Assembly (NCBI RefSeq): GCF_030272615.1
Contig: NC_081412.1
Coordinates: 25,946,501-26,010,500, forward strand
Direction: 5' to 3'
DNA: 64,000 bases
Source: Cryptomeria japonica
Lineage: Eukaryota > Streptophyta > Pinopsida > Cupressales > Cupressaceae
The first letter of the stretch is position 1; each line of letters opens with the position of its first letter. Below the pieces are notes generated by a model. The model did no database searches and was not told where the DNA came from. It saw only the letters and a list, made by a program, of their open reading frames with translations. Position numbers and translations under genes: made by a program. Below are positions 20,561-32,239 of the stretch, piece by piece.

Positions 20561-23511
20561 ATGTCCCTAAATCTAACGTTTGTTTTGAGTTTTTGTGAGT
20601 TTGCAAGTCATAGGTATCGGAACAACACGAGTGCCTGCAAATTAGCGCGACCAACTCGAGATCAACGTGAGCAAAAGGTATTTCAGCACATGCGCAGGCG
20701 CATCAGTGCGAGTGCGGGCGCATCAGCACGAGCGACCCAAATTTAAATTTATTTCCCGCTCCCTTGCAGGTCTGCATATTAGCGCATGCGCTTCTGGAAC
20801 AACGCGTCCGATTTTAAAATTTTCTGCCTAATCTAACAGTCTTCTTCAATTTTAATTTTGCTTCTTTTCTTGCTGGCTAACAGTCAAAATAATTTTTTTT
20901 TTTAAAAAAATCTAAGAGGAAAATATTTGTTATTTGGTTTTACAAGTTAGTCATTTTTTTTAGTACTCTTGGCTCAGCGCAAGCGACTTGCGAATAGCGC
21001 AGGCGCTCTGCTAGATCCCCGCTCAAATTCAAATTTTGGGATTTTTGAATTCTGCTAACTATTTTGGTCTTTTTCAGTGCATGTGCTTGTGTTTCAGCAC
21101 GTACGCCTGCGTTTCAATGCGACTGTTTTCAGAATCCCGCCCTCTATAAATTTTTTTTTTTTTTGAATTTTAAATCTAACTACTAACTTTTGTTGCAAGT
21201 TTTTGTGTTTTAGCGCGAGCACAGGCGGTTCAACGCGTGCACAGGTGCTTTGGCTTGACCAATCCAGAACGAGCACATGCGATTCAACGCATGCTCAGGC
21301 ACTTCAGCGCGACCAATCCAGAACAGCGTGACAGTCAGGTGTAAAAATTATGTTTGTGTTTATTTTCTGTCATTTGTTTTGATTTTGGCCCTCTTCAACG
21401 CGTACACAGGTGTTTCAGCACTTGTGTAGGTGCTTCAGTAGGTGCACTATTTTTGCAGGCCTGTAGCTACTAATTGCTTTTTTTGTGAGTGGTGCAACTT
21501 CTTTGATTGTCCAAGACATAAAAAATACAAAAATGGTTTTGCAGGTTGCCTAGGAGTTTCAATCAAACATTGTGTCTTTTTTTTTTAACTAGGCACCTAG
21601 ATCTAATTAGGGGTAAGTAAACCATTGTTTTTTGAGTTTGTGAAAAGCGTAAAGGTAGGAGAGTATTCTCTTGTCTATCTAGATGATCCGAAATCTAGAC
21701 CCTCCAAGCTTTTCATGTTTGTCGCATGTTTACCCTTAGCGGGTCTGCCCTCCCGAGTTGCTCTTTGAGTCGATGAGAGGGGAATGACCCAAGTGAGTAC
21801 ACCCGGACCTGGGGTTCCCAACTCACTATAATAAATAGGTCATTGAGGATGAAAGAATCAATGGTTGGGGCTATATGAGAGTTCACTCTCACATTGGGTG
21901 CTTAGTAGGATCCTAGAGATTTCAATCACACTTGCATGACTACTAAGTTCTTAGTGCTTTGTTGGGCTATAAGCCTCAATTGCGCTTGTACAACTATGAA
22001 GGGTAGCTCCTAATGGGAAGCCATATTAAACACCTTGTGCATAGTGGCCAAAAACCTTCTAGTCATTGGTGCAGGAGGTCGGACCTCCGAAGCCGCCCAT
22101 ATTTTTACGGCCCTTAGTAGAGACACAAAGTTCGCCATGAGGAGTTTTCATGGGAATTGATGCTTGGCTGCCCTGGAGAAGTGAGTGTCATGGAGGGGAG
22201 CCAGTGGGGTCAAGCATCTAAGTGTCCACTCTCGGTAAGCGTAGCTGGGAAACCAATTGGGATCCAATGACTAATATCCTTGCTAGCCTTAAGAATGTTG
22301 TATATGAGCATGAGTGTCTTTGAGCTAAAAAATCATTTGATTATTGTGTTTTCTTTGTTTGATACTTACTTGCCAAGAGTAGACTAAACACATCATTATC
22401 CTCAAACACTTTGCAAAAACACTTGTCTAAAAACAAACAATCATCCAAGTCAAGGTCCTAGTCACAATTCCAATCATAGTCATACTCAAGTCACATCCTA
22501 ATCACCATCCACACAAAGTCCTGATTGCGTCGAAACTCCGTTCATATCATGTTTCATAAACCCAAGTTGTATAAGAATCCTAAGAAGTCAATCCATTGAC
22601 CTATCAAGAAGAAGAAGCTCACACAAGCACAACTCATTAGACGTCAGAAATTTTGGTACACAAACCGCAAACTCTTGCTTAAACATAGGACCTTCTTGCA
22701 TCATTACCATGATTATGTCCATGGGCATAGAAATGAGTTTGATGCTAGTGATGAATTAAGAGCTTGTGCCATCCATCAAGGTTCAGGTTTGTCTTTTAAC
22801 ACCAACTATCGTCAAAATCAGGGTGGTCGTATCCCTTTGTACAACTTGCCATTTGAACCAATCATCTATTGAGTCATGTTCATGCCAAGGATAGCCTAGT
22901 AATCAAAATTCTTCTAATCATCACTATATTCCCTCTTCAATCAATCATCCTCAAATATTTTCCTAAGGACTTGGCACATCAATCGATCACAAAATCAATC
23001 ACCTTCAATTATCAAATCAATTCTCAAATCCAAATCAAATCATCCTTTAATCCAATTTAACCTCACATTAAGGTTGCATGCCTTGTGAAGTTTCATTTAG
23101 ACCTCATCTTTAATCAATCAATCACTTGGCTTTGTGCTTGAAGAAGAATCCTCTCCAAGTACCTTTGCCTTATCCTTTTGAGTCAATCAAGACTCTTATC
23201 TCATCTCTTTGTTTTATTTAGGGTCATTAGTCAACCCTTAGTGGAAGAAAGGCTTTTGATCATCATTCCAATGTCTAAATTCTACCCAACTTGGTCATTA
23301 CCTCTCTTGTGGTTTCATCAACATTCCCCACCTAAAATCCTCATCCAAGGACTAAGGTGCAATCCTAATCAAATCTGTGTCCTAACCCAAGGACCCTATC
23401 AATCAGCAAAATCCATTTTCATCAAATTAAAATCCTAAAATCCAAGAGCCTTGCTAAGTCCTCTCATAAAAAATGTCTTCCTCCTTCAATCTTTTCTAAG
23501 GTTATTCTTGT
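20561..23511 (+). other. gypsy B leader
   Basis: Three-kb leader with no gene that I can support. The first 900 bases carry a GC-rich motif array in AT-rich DNA (20637-21440). Then comes the block shared with the gypsy A leader (about 21540-21840) and a repeat-poor stretch ending at the gag start. A short open stretch at 22675-22872 has no recognised relatives. Confidence 0.75.
20637..21440 (+). repeat. GC-rich array of GCGCATGCGC-type motifs
   Basis: Clusters at about 20640-20810, 20970-21010, 21075-21125, 21205-21320 and 21395-21440. The units resemble AGCGCATGCGC, GCGAGTGCGGGCGC and CAGCGCGAGCACAGGCG. One, AGCGCATGCGCT at 20781-20792, is a perfect 12-base palindrome. The surrounding DNA is AT-rich, so the array stands out. 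A matching cluster lies at 34400-34720. Confidence 0.8.
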
Positions 23512-25375
23512 ATGGTCACAACTCGATCTCAAAAGAAAAAGATGATCGAACAACAATATGGTATGCCGGACATTAGTGTCCTATATGAAGATCCTACACA
23601 AGATCCTACACAAAGTGTGCAACCTAGCACTCAAAATCAACCACAAAATCCAAATAAGGTTGACCAAGATGAACTCTCTCTAGAAGTGCAAAATTTTCTA
23701 GCAAACTCTTATAATCAAGAGATGTCAAGGAGAAATTTGTCCAACACAATCCTAGTGCGCTTCTAAAAACCCTCCTTGAAAATGGAGCTCAACTTCCACC
23801 TGAATTTGACAAATCCACCCTTGGTCAACAACCACAAGGAGACCTCGCTCCCACTCATACTACCGCACCTGTTATTCAAACTCAATCAATTGCGGTCCCA
23901 CCAATCATTCAACCCCAATCAATAGCACCCATGACATCTGCCCCCGTGGTCTCCATTCCACCTTCTCCCTTCTTACCATCTATACCACTATCAAATCCAA
24001 TCTCATATATTCTCCAACATGCCTCTATACCATCTTCTTCTACCCAACCATATATTTCTATTCCACAAACCTCCATTCCCGTCAACAATATCGCTAGCTT
24101 CATTCGGGCCACACTTAATCTTGTCACAACAGTTTGTGGGTCGCAACCAACTATCACTCAGGTCCCTGTGACATGGATCATCACATCTCACATCCCCGCT
24201 TCCTCATCATATCAATACATTAGTGGTGGTGGGCCCTCCATAACTCATTCGATTCTAGGGGCAAACACAATCCATCATGTCCAAAATCCACAACAAGACC
24301 TCATTAAAGAAATTCAGGACATGAAAAACATCATCAAGGACATGAAAGAAGGGACTAACAAAAGGAAACCTTACTTGTTTGAGGAATTTTTTCCTTGTCC
24401 TTATGACCCATCTATATCAGTTGCACCTTACCCCCCAGGGTTTGAGATCCCTAAGTTCACTAAGTATAAAGGCAAAGGGGACCCCCGCGACCATGTCCGG
24501 GAATTTCACATCCTATGTCAAGAAGTCTCCTATAGTGACTTATACCTTCGAAGGCTCTTCCCTAAGAGTCTCATGGGAGATGCCCTTGCATGGTTCTCGT
24601 CCTTACCACAAGGTTCCATTATCTCCTTCCCAGATTTGGCAGAGAAGTTTGTGGCTCACTATGCCTACAACATGGCTAATGATGTTTCCATGATGGACCT
24701 GTGTAACACGAAGCAAAGGCCTCGTGAGACTTTCGCTAACTTCTTGCAAAGATGGCCACACCTCATCAAAAAATTCCAATGGGACATGCCAAAACAACAC
24801 CAAATTGAATTATTTCAAAAGAATCTGGTGCCTGAACTATCAAGACCTCTGAAATCTCAATGTATTAAATCTTTCCAAAAATTGACTGATAAGGGCCTAG
24901 CCCTTGAACGTGTCTTGTTAGAGGAAGGAACCTTAAAACACTACCAAAGATCAAGTCAAAATTCCTCCTCTTATCATAATGATAAACCAAAATTCTAGTC
25001 CAAAAACAAGAACGTAGTCAATGACGGTGTAACTGATGCAAAACGGGTCCAAACCGTGGCCGCCCCTCCAAAACCCAACACCACCAATTGCCAATTCAAC
25101 AATCAAAATAATCAAAATAAATCCCAAAAGCCTCATAACAATGTCTCAATCTAGGGGTGACCACCATGATCCAACAACAGGACTCTAAGAGACTTCACTC
25201 CTCTTGTTGAGCCCATTGAAGTGGTGTTTCAAAAGCTTGTTCAAGCAGGCACAGTGGTTTTCCCAATTACTCTCCCGTTTGATCCCAATCAACCCAAACA
25301 TAGGTGGTATAATGAGAATTAATATTGTGAGTATCATCGTATCTAGGGACATAATACACGAAAGTGCATGAAACT
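23512..25375 (+). pseudogene. gypsy B gag
   Basis: It starts at ATG 23512 (MVTTRSQKKK), shifts frame near 23757, and continues open to 24998. After a Pro/Thr/Ser-rich part (about 23770-24300) comes the gag domain with PPGFEIPKFTKYKGKGDPRDH, FPKSLMGDALAWFSSLP and RPRETFANFLQRW, typical of Retrotrans_gag proteins. A distal CEYHR-stop-GHNTRKC segment (about 25325-25370) is the C/H nucleocapsid motif of Tat gag proteins, interrupted by a stop. Gag would form the particle and bind genomic RNA. It is broken and presumably inactive. Confidence 0.9.
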
Positions 25376-25775
25376 TAAAATCTACATACAATATCTCATT
25401 GATAGGGGTGAAATCGAGGTAGCAAATGTAAAATCTAGTAATAACAATGACAAACTCAAAATGTACCAGGAACCCTTCCCAAAACATGACAAAGGAAAAG
25501 GCTCATCATCTAACGGGGTGAACTATGACTGCACTAATCACATAACCGGCTTTGATTCTTTAGTAGGTCACATTGAGCCCGCATACAATCATGTCAATAT
25601 CATAACTATCCAAGGAGCTAACCCTCCCCCTTCCCAAAGCAGACCTAACCCTACTAGGATAGTCATTCAAGGTGCTACACCTTCCACCTCCTACTCTCAA
25701 AATGATTTCAACGTAACCACCCGCTGAGGTAGATTCATTATACAAGGAGCTCCTCCCCCACCAAACCCTCCCCCC

Positions 25776-26798
25776 ATGTCTTCCACCCGTCGATATGACC
25801 TCCTTGACCAACTTGGGAAGACCCCCATACAGATCTCCATCCTAGAACTTCTCAAGACTTCCCCTATCCATAAAGAAATTTTGGAACAAGCCCTCCTTGA
25901 GTCTCGCATTCTTGATAATATCAATGCTACCCAATTTCAAGCTCTCATTGGAAACCTTTCCGCCCAACAACACCTTGTGTTCACTTTCAATGATGCTCCT
26001 GCAGATGAAGACCATAATAAACCTTTGCACTTTGAATCCCTTATCCAGAAGCATAAGGTCAAACGTATCCTAATAGATGGTGGATTCGGACTCAATTTGT
26101 GTACATACAAGTTAATAAAACAATTGGGACTTTCTGAGGACCTGGTAGATACATCAAGAAGGATCACAATAAAAGAATATGATGATGCAAAAAGAGTTTC
26201 TAAAGGCATGATCACCTTACCTCTTCAAGTAGGCCCTATCACAATTGAAACCCCTTTCCAAGTAGTACTAGATCTTGATCTCCCCTACAACATCCTTCTT
26301 AGTCGGTCATGGATTCACTCCTTGCAAGACATACCCTCCACTTATCACCAATGCATCAAATTCCCTTTTAATGGAAGAGAGATCACCATCAAAGGTGATC
26401 CACAACCTTTTCAATATTGCAAGCTTCTAGAGGGGAAGCATCCATATCATTTCCCACTAAATAGACCCTCGCCAAATCCTCCATCTGATGCATCAAATGT
26501 TGCCTCCACCTCATCCCAAGAAGACCCACAAATCAAGGTCCTAGATAATGGTTGTGGAGAATACAAATTGGAGGATGTATTATTAATAGGCAACCTCCCC
26601 TTATCTCCTAAGTCATTTGGCAAACCAAAAGAACTCAAACAAGATCAAATACTGGTTATACAATGCAAAGATACCACCTTCCAGCAATGGGCCCACTTGA
26701 TGAGGAGAGCCTCGACACAGATGTCTCTTAATGGCTATACCGAGAAGAAGATGAAGACCCAACAAAAATACCTTAAAAAATGTATCCAAAAGCATTAG
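25776..26798 (+). pseudogene. gypsy B aspartic protease region
   Basis: Open stretch of 340 codons. The protease core has RILIDGGFGLNLCTYKLIKQ (the Tat-type IDGG active site with a catalytic Asp), a flap region GMITLPLQVGP, and LPYNILLSRSWIHS followed by PSTYHQCIKFP, all in the usual order. The enzyme would cut the gag-pol precursor. The stretch ends at 26798 in mid-protein; the frame shifts into a G-patch-like segment. Confidence 0.9.
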
Positions 26799-26864
26799 CT
26801 ATAGTCGAAAAAATGGGTTACAAAGGACACGGCTTGGGACCAGAGGAGAAAGGAAGAAAATAAC
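26793..26864 (+). pseudogene. G-patch-like segment after the protease
   Basis: In the +1 frame the sequence reads VEKMGYKGHGLGPEEKGRK and stops at about 26862. This fits the glycine-rich G-patch pattern (MGY-x-G-x-GLG-x4-G). G-patch segments follow the protease in some retroviruses and in some plant retrotransposons; here it links protease and RT. It is short and the assignment rests on the motif alone. Confidence 0.55.
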
Positions 26865-26889
26865 CCATAAATCCTATCTCCTACAAGTA

Positions 26890-27530
26890 CAACATCTTTT
26901 GGAATTCTGTCTTGACCAAGAGTGCAATATGTGGATGCATTTTGTGCAACTTTTGTTTTATGGTTTTTGCATCTGGGTGGATAGCAAGATTATGAACCAC
27001 CAAGTCAGGATCTAAACCTGGCATGTCAGTATAGGACCATGTGAAATTCATTTTTGTCTCTATGAGGAAATTGATGAAGTCTTGTTTCTCTTGCTCTGTG
27101 AGGGACTTGGCAATGAGCACCTTTGGATGAGAAAAAATAAAAAACAAAGGGCGTATCCGAAAGTGAAAACCTGGAAAAGGCACTTGAGGATGATGGACTT
27201 GACCTCCCTACCATTGGTTATCTTCCACAAGACATGTCAAATTAATTAATAGAGGAAACAGACAGTTTCAATATGGGCACCGAAGACATTCCAAAAAACG
27301 TGCTCATTGCCAAGTCCCTCATAGAGCAAGAGAAACAAGACTTCATCAATTTCCTCATAGAGACAAAATTTTTTTTCACATGGTCCTATATTGACATGCC
27401 AGGTTTAGATCCTGACTTGGTGGTTCATAATCTTGCTATCCACCCAGATGCAAAACCCATAAAACAAAAGTTGCACAAAATGCATCCACATATTGCACTC
27501 TTGGTCAAGATAGAATTCCAAAAGATGTTG
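26890..27530. repeat. 231-bp inverted repeat within pol
   Basis: Arms 26890-27120 and 27300-27530 are inverted copies of each other with about 8 mismatches by eye (about 96% identity), separated by a 179-base spacer. Both encode the N-terminal RT flank (DFINFLIETK, MPGLDPDLVVHNLAIHPDA), the right arm on the plus strand and the left on the minus strand. The left arm therefore breaks the gag-pol order. Confidence 0.92.
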
Positions 27531-29060
27531 GATAAATAATTCATCAAACCAATAGACTATGTTCAATGGGTATCCAACATTGTACTTGTTGGCAAACCTG
27601 TCAGGGGTATCCGCATCTATACTGATTTCCAAGATCTAAACAAGGCTTGTCCTAAAGATGATTTCCCACTCCCCAACATAGATATGATTGTGGACCTTAC
27701 AAAAAGACATGAGATGCTATCACTTATGGATGGATTTTTAGGATATAATCAAATCAGGATTGCAGATGAAGATCAACATAAAACCGTGTTCACAACACCA
27801 TGGCAGACTCTCTATTACCGAGTCATGCCTTTTGGCCTCAAAAATGATGGAGCCACATATCAGCGTGCCATGACAACAATTTTTCATGACCACTTGCATA
27901 AAATTATGGAGGACTATGTGGACGATTTGCTAGAAAAATCAAAGAAAAGACAGGGACACATCCCTATCTTAAAGCAGATCTTCGAAAGATTGGAAAAATA
28001 TAAACTACGCCTAAATCCTAAGAAGAGTGTTTTTGCTGTCACATCAGGAAAACTACTAGGTTTCATTGTCTGTGGTAGACGCATCGAGGTCAATTCTGCA
28101 AAGGTGAAAGCCATCATGGAAATGCCTCCATCGAAGACTCTCAGCCAACTGCGCAACCTCCAAGGGAAAATCTAATCTGTTAGACGCTTTATCTCACAAC
28201 TTGCAGATAAATGCCATCCATTTGCACACTTGTTGCGCAAATACACAAAATTCAAATGGGACTTCTTGTGTCAAAAGGCCTTTGAAAAACTCAAAGAATA
28301 TCTGGCGTCACCTCTAGTGCTTATGCCTCCTACTCTTGGAAAATCTCTTATTTTGTACATATGTGCTACTACAGTGGCATTGGGGGCATTATTGGCACAA
28401 ACAGATGATCAAGGGAAGGAACATGCCAAATATTACATCAGTCGGACACTAGTGGGGTATGAAATCAATTATACCCCCATTGAAAGAGCATGCCTGGCAT
28501 TGGTATTTAGTACACAGAAACTCTGACACTATATGTTGAACAAAAAAACAAAACTGATTGCTAAGATTGACCCTCTTAAGTATCTCTTGTCAAAAGTTGC
28601 TCTCACTGGCAGAACCGCTAAATGGGTCATGTTGTTAAGCGAGTTTGACATTGAATATGTAGACAAAAAAGTAATCAAGGGACAAGTCATCACAGACCAG
28701 CTGGCTGACGTTCCACTTCCAAGTGACCATCCTATTCTTACAGAACTACAAGATGAATTCATTATGACTATCACCACATCCTCCACATGGCAGTTATACT
28801 TTGATGGCTCTTGCACCCATAATGGATCAGGGGTAGGAGTACTATTGATCACACCTTAAGGAGATTGCATCAGAGGACTACGCTTGGCTATCCAGTGGAA
28901 GATAAGGGAATTACAAGTCTATGATGATTCCCAACTTATCATAAAACAAGTCAATGACGAATACCAAACAAAAGATGACAAACTTCTCCCCTATTGTAGC
29001 ATGGTTGAAGATCTTAAGAAACACTTCACAATGATCAAGTTTGATGAAGTACCGCAAACA
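27273..29060 (+). pseudogene. gypsy B reverse transcriptase and RNase H
   Basis: RT: FQDLNKACPKDDFPLPNID, FGLKNDGATYQRAM, and the active site EDYVDDLLEKS (about 27912) are all present. The connection and first RNase H follow (28230-28526) with KYYISRTLVGYE and NYTPIERACLAL. A second, archaeal-type RNase H begins at about 28785 (TWQLYFDGSCTHNGSGVGVLL), as known in Tat elements. After its stop at 28857 about 25 residues expected in the family, including the catalytic Glu, are missing before GLRLAIQWKIRELQVYDDSQL. Stops also occur at about 27537, 28173 and 28524. Confidence 0.93.
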
Positions 29061-30478
29061 AACAATAGAGTTGTAGATGCAATGGCCACCATTGGCTCCC
29101 TCCTTCAGATTCCAACACATAGTCAGAAGTGTGAGTTCTTGGTCGAGCAACTATTCATACCGGCATACGATCTACCAGAGTTTGAAATGGTCTATGTACT
29201 TGTTGGTCCTAAGTCCACCTGGTACCAAGAAAACTTTTCTTTCCTAAAATACAACACCATTCCCCCACACCTTACCAAAACCCAACAACAAACCTTCATC
29301 TGCGGATGTGCTCATTACACCATCCTTGGAGACACCCTATTCAGAAGGCATTTTGATGGTTCCCTCCTAAGGTGTTTAGATAAACAAGAGGCAAAATGGG
29401 AACTGTGTGAAGTGCACGACGACATCTGTGGAGCACACTCAAGAGGGCTCACCTTGGCTAAAAATATTTTGATAATAGGATATTACTAGCCTAAAATGGA
29501 AGTAGATACATATAACTATGTGAAGAAATGCATCCCTTGCCAACAACATGGCAACAAGATCCATGCACCATCACAAGAATTGCAGCCATTCATTACACAC
29601 TGGCCCTTCGCACAGTGGGGACTCGATCTCATTGGGAAAATCCACCCTTCATCCTCCAACATGCATAAATTCATTATCGTGTTGCTACCAAGTATTTCAC
29701 CAAGTGGGTAGAGGCTATCCCTCTTACTTTCACCACTGGTAAGCAAATATCCAAATTCATCCTGAACTACTTGATCTGTTGATATGGCATCCCAAAATTT
29801 ATCATTATAGATAATGGAAGACAATTTAAAAACCAAGATTTCAAAGAACTCTGCCAGAAACTCGACATCCAACATCACTTCTCCACCCCATATTACCCAC
29901 AAGGTAATGGTCAAGCAAAGGCTTCTAATAAAACCCTAATCAAAATCCTAAAAAAGACAGTCAATGAAGTTGGTCGTGATTGGCACCTCCAACTCCATCC
30001 TTCTTTGTGGGCCTACCACACTTTCATCCTCACACCCACAGGCGCCACCCCCTATTCCCTTGTCTTTGGCTCTGAAGTTGTCCTCCCCCTTGAGATCGAG
30101 ATCCCCTCTCTAAGGGTATCACTGCAAAATATCCTACCAGCTGAAGACTATAGAATTGCCCGACTACAAGAGCTAGAATTGTTAGATGAAAGGCACCTCA
30201 AGGCCTTGAACCATCTCTGGGTATATCAGAATCGTCTATGCATGAATTACCACAAGAAGGTCATAACCCAATAATTTGAAATTGGTGATCTTGTCCTCAT
30301 GGAGAATCAGAAAAACCTTCAAGAAAGAGAAAAGAAAGGCAAGTTCGAGCCTAATTGGCTTGGACCATATGTAATCACAGCAAAATATGGATCAGGGGCC
30401 TATCAGTTGGCTACTCCTAAAGGAGATCCTCTGGATGATCCAATGAATATCATGCACCTAAAAAGATTCTATGCCTAG
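29061..30478 (+). pseudogene. gypsy B integrase
   Basis: The HHCC zinc domain is visible as EVHDDICGAH and CIPCQQHG (about 29410-29550). The catalytic core has WGLDLIGKI (first Asp), a frameshift near 29685, then FIIIDNGRQF (second Asp, about 29810). Exactly 35 residues later the catalytic Glu is replaced by Lys (NGQAKASNKT; gypsy A keeps VEASNK). The C-terminal part has WAYHTFILTPT, SLVFGSEVVLPLEIEIPS and KKGKFEPNWLGPY, and ends at the stop at 30476. Further stops at 29488, 29780 and 30272. It is inactive as strand-transfer enzyme on three grounds. Confidence 0.93.
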
Positions 30479-32159
30479 TCTTCAGAAAGTCATTAATTGT
30501 CAAAAAAATCAAAAAAATTAAAAAATCATGAAAAATACATAAAAATGAGAAAAAGATCCCGAAAAAAATTAAAAAAATCAGTTCGTCCATCAATGAAAAC
30601 CACTTTGTGGCACCATGGGAAATTACCTTGGTGAAAAACTCCATGCAGGTGCCATGGTAAATAAACTGGATCCATTGTCTATTAGGTTGGTGCTCCATCA
30701 CCCTCACTATCCAATCCGCCCACCGCAACATTCCTCCCCATCCACCTTCGAATAAATCACGCGTATGATGATGAGTCTTTGCCTGAATCATGAATAAATA
30801 ATGTCTCATCAAACTGAGCTTGTGTGCCTCTATGTGAGTTTCATGAAGTCTTGAGAACAGTCCTAAGTCAACAACTTAATCTTCAAAGCCATTTGATTAC
30901 TTGCCTAATCCAAAAGTCCACCTGCTTTGTCCTTTGCCCTAGGGATGAATCCTTCCCTCACCTGGCAACCTAATCCTCCACCCTAATCCTACTCTTGGCA
31001 AGAGGTGTCAGTTGGTCATGAATGAGTGACTTGTTTGATTTCTTGGATTTTTCATTTAGACTTGCATCTTTTGCCCTCCGACTGCATCTATCTACAACTG
31101 TTCGAATTTTCCATATCTAGGTATGTTTACAATAGGTGCATACTGGGGCATATTTTCATAGCATGACATGTTTTGGATCTCTCTTGTATAAACTGATGAC
31201 CTGGTACTAGTGTTTATCAACACTTACCTTCTCATTTGCAAGAGGTATCGGTGTGTTTGAGGGTTTCCTTGCACGTACCCACAACTTTGTATTAGTGTTT
31301 CTCAACACTTGTATAGCTACGTGTAAGGAATTCCCATTTGACTATAAGTCAGTCTATGCCTCGAGTTTCTCATCGCATCTTGATTCCTATAATCAGTGGT
31401 GTAGGTTACCCAGGGCAATATCAAACTAGATTGGCTCTCCACATTGTTTTTGTGCACAACTCTCACCATCATTCCATCAAGTCCTAATCTAATAATCCCA
31501 TGGAGTCCTCAATTCATCCCCCCCTTCTATTTCATATTCTTCTATTTTCTATCTAAGATCATTGTATTACTATCAACATATTCCCTCTTTGCATTATTCA
31601 TATAGCTTTTATTTAGGTTGCATTACTTATTCATTTCGTTACACTACTCATTTAGATTCTCATTTTTTTTACAAACATTTACCACATAGATTGTACTTAG
31701 ATTTCATTTCATACATCATTATCCATTTATAATAGATGACATTAATTCATCCACGTAGGTTATATTACATTACTCATTCATTTCATCATTCATTTAGATC
31801 ACATCATTTGCATACCATTGGTGATTTACACTGCAATATCTGTATAAATGACATTACATTCATTCCTCATATAGATTGCATCTATGCTAATTATTCATTC
31901 ATCATAAACATCTACTGTTGCATTACATCTCCATCATACATTTGCATATCCGGCATATATACACATCAAAAGCATGATCACTCATCCTGCATCCATAAAC
32001 ATATCAGCAACATAACATAAGTATACATATATAAACATCCACACTGCATCACAAATAGGTCATCACAACATATCCATAATCACCATCCATACATCACATC
32101 ACAAGATAATAAATAGAATCCATCGTAATAAAGTACACACATCATCCACCACCACAAAT
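30479..32159 (+). other. gypsy B post-pol non-coding region
   Basis: It opens with A-rich simple sequence (30497-30590), followed by AT-rich DNA. Near 31210 and 31290 the hairpin-like AGTGTT-N4-AACACT occurs twice. From about 31560 to 32150 it becomes a low-complexity CATT/CATCA-rich stretch. No gene seen. Confidence 0.6.
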
Positions 32160-32239
32160 CATATATATGCATATAAGCTTGAAGAGATGAATATGTTTGT
32201 CATAATACAATGATCACCCCGAAGGGTCAAAATATGATA

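Noticed and set aside
23931-24998. Host gene of 355 codons
   Set aside because: It contains the gypsy gag domain and lies in order between leader and protease of gypsy B.
26881-27183. Minus-strand RT-like open frame as a separate element
   Set aside because: It is the left arm of the inverted repeat and matches 27300-27530; no other part of an opposite-strand element is nearby.
31736-32020. His/Ile-rich 94-codon open frame
   Set aside because: Low-complexity CATT/CATCA-rich DNA in the gypsy B 3' region; no protein family.
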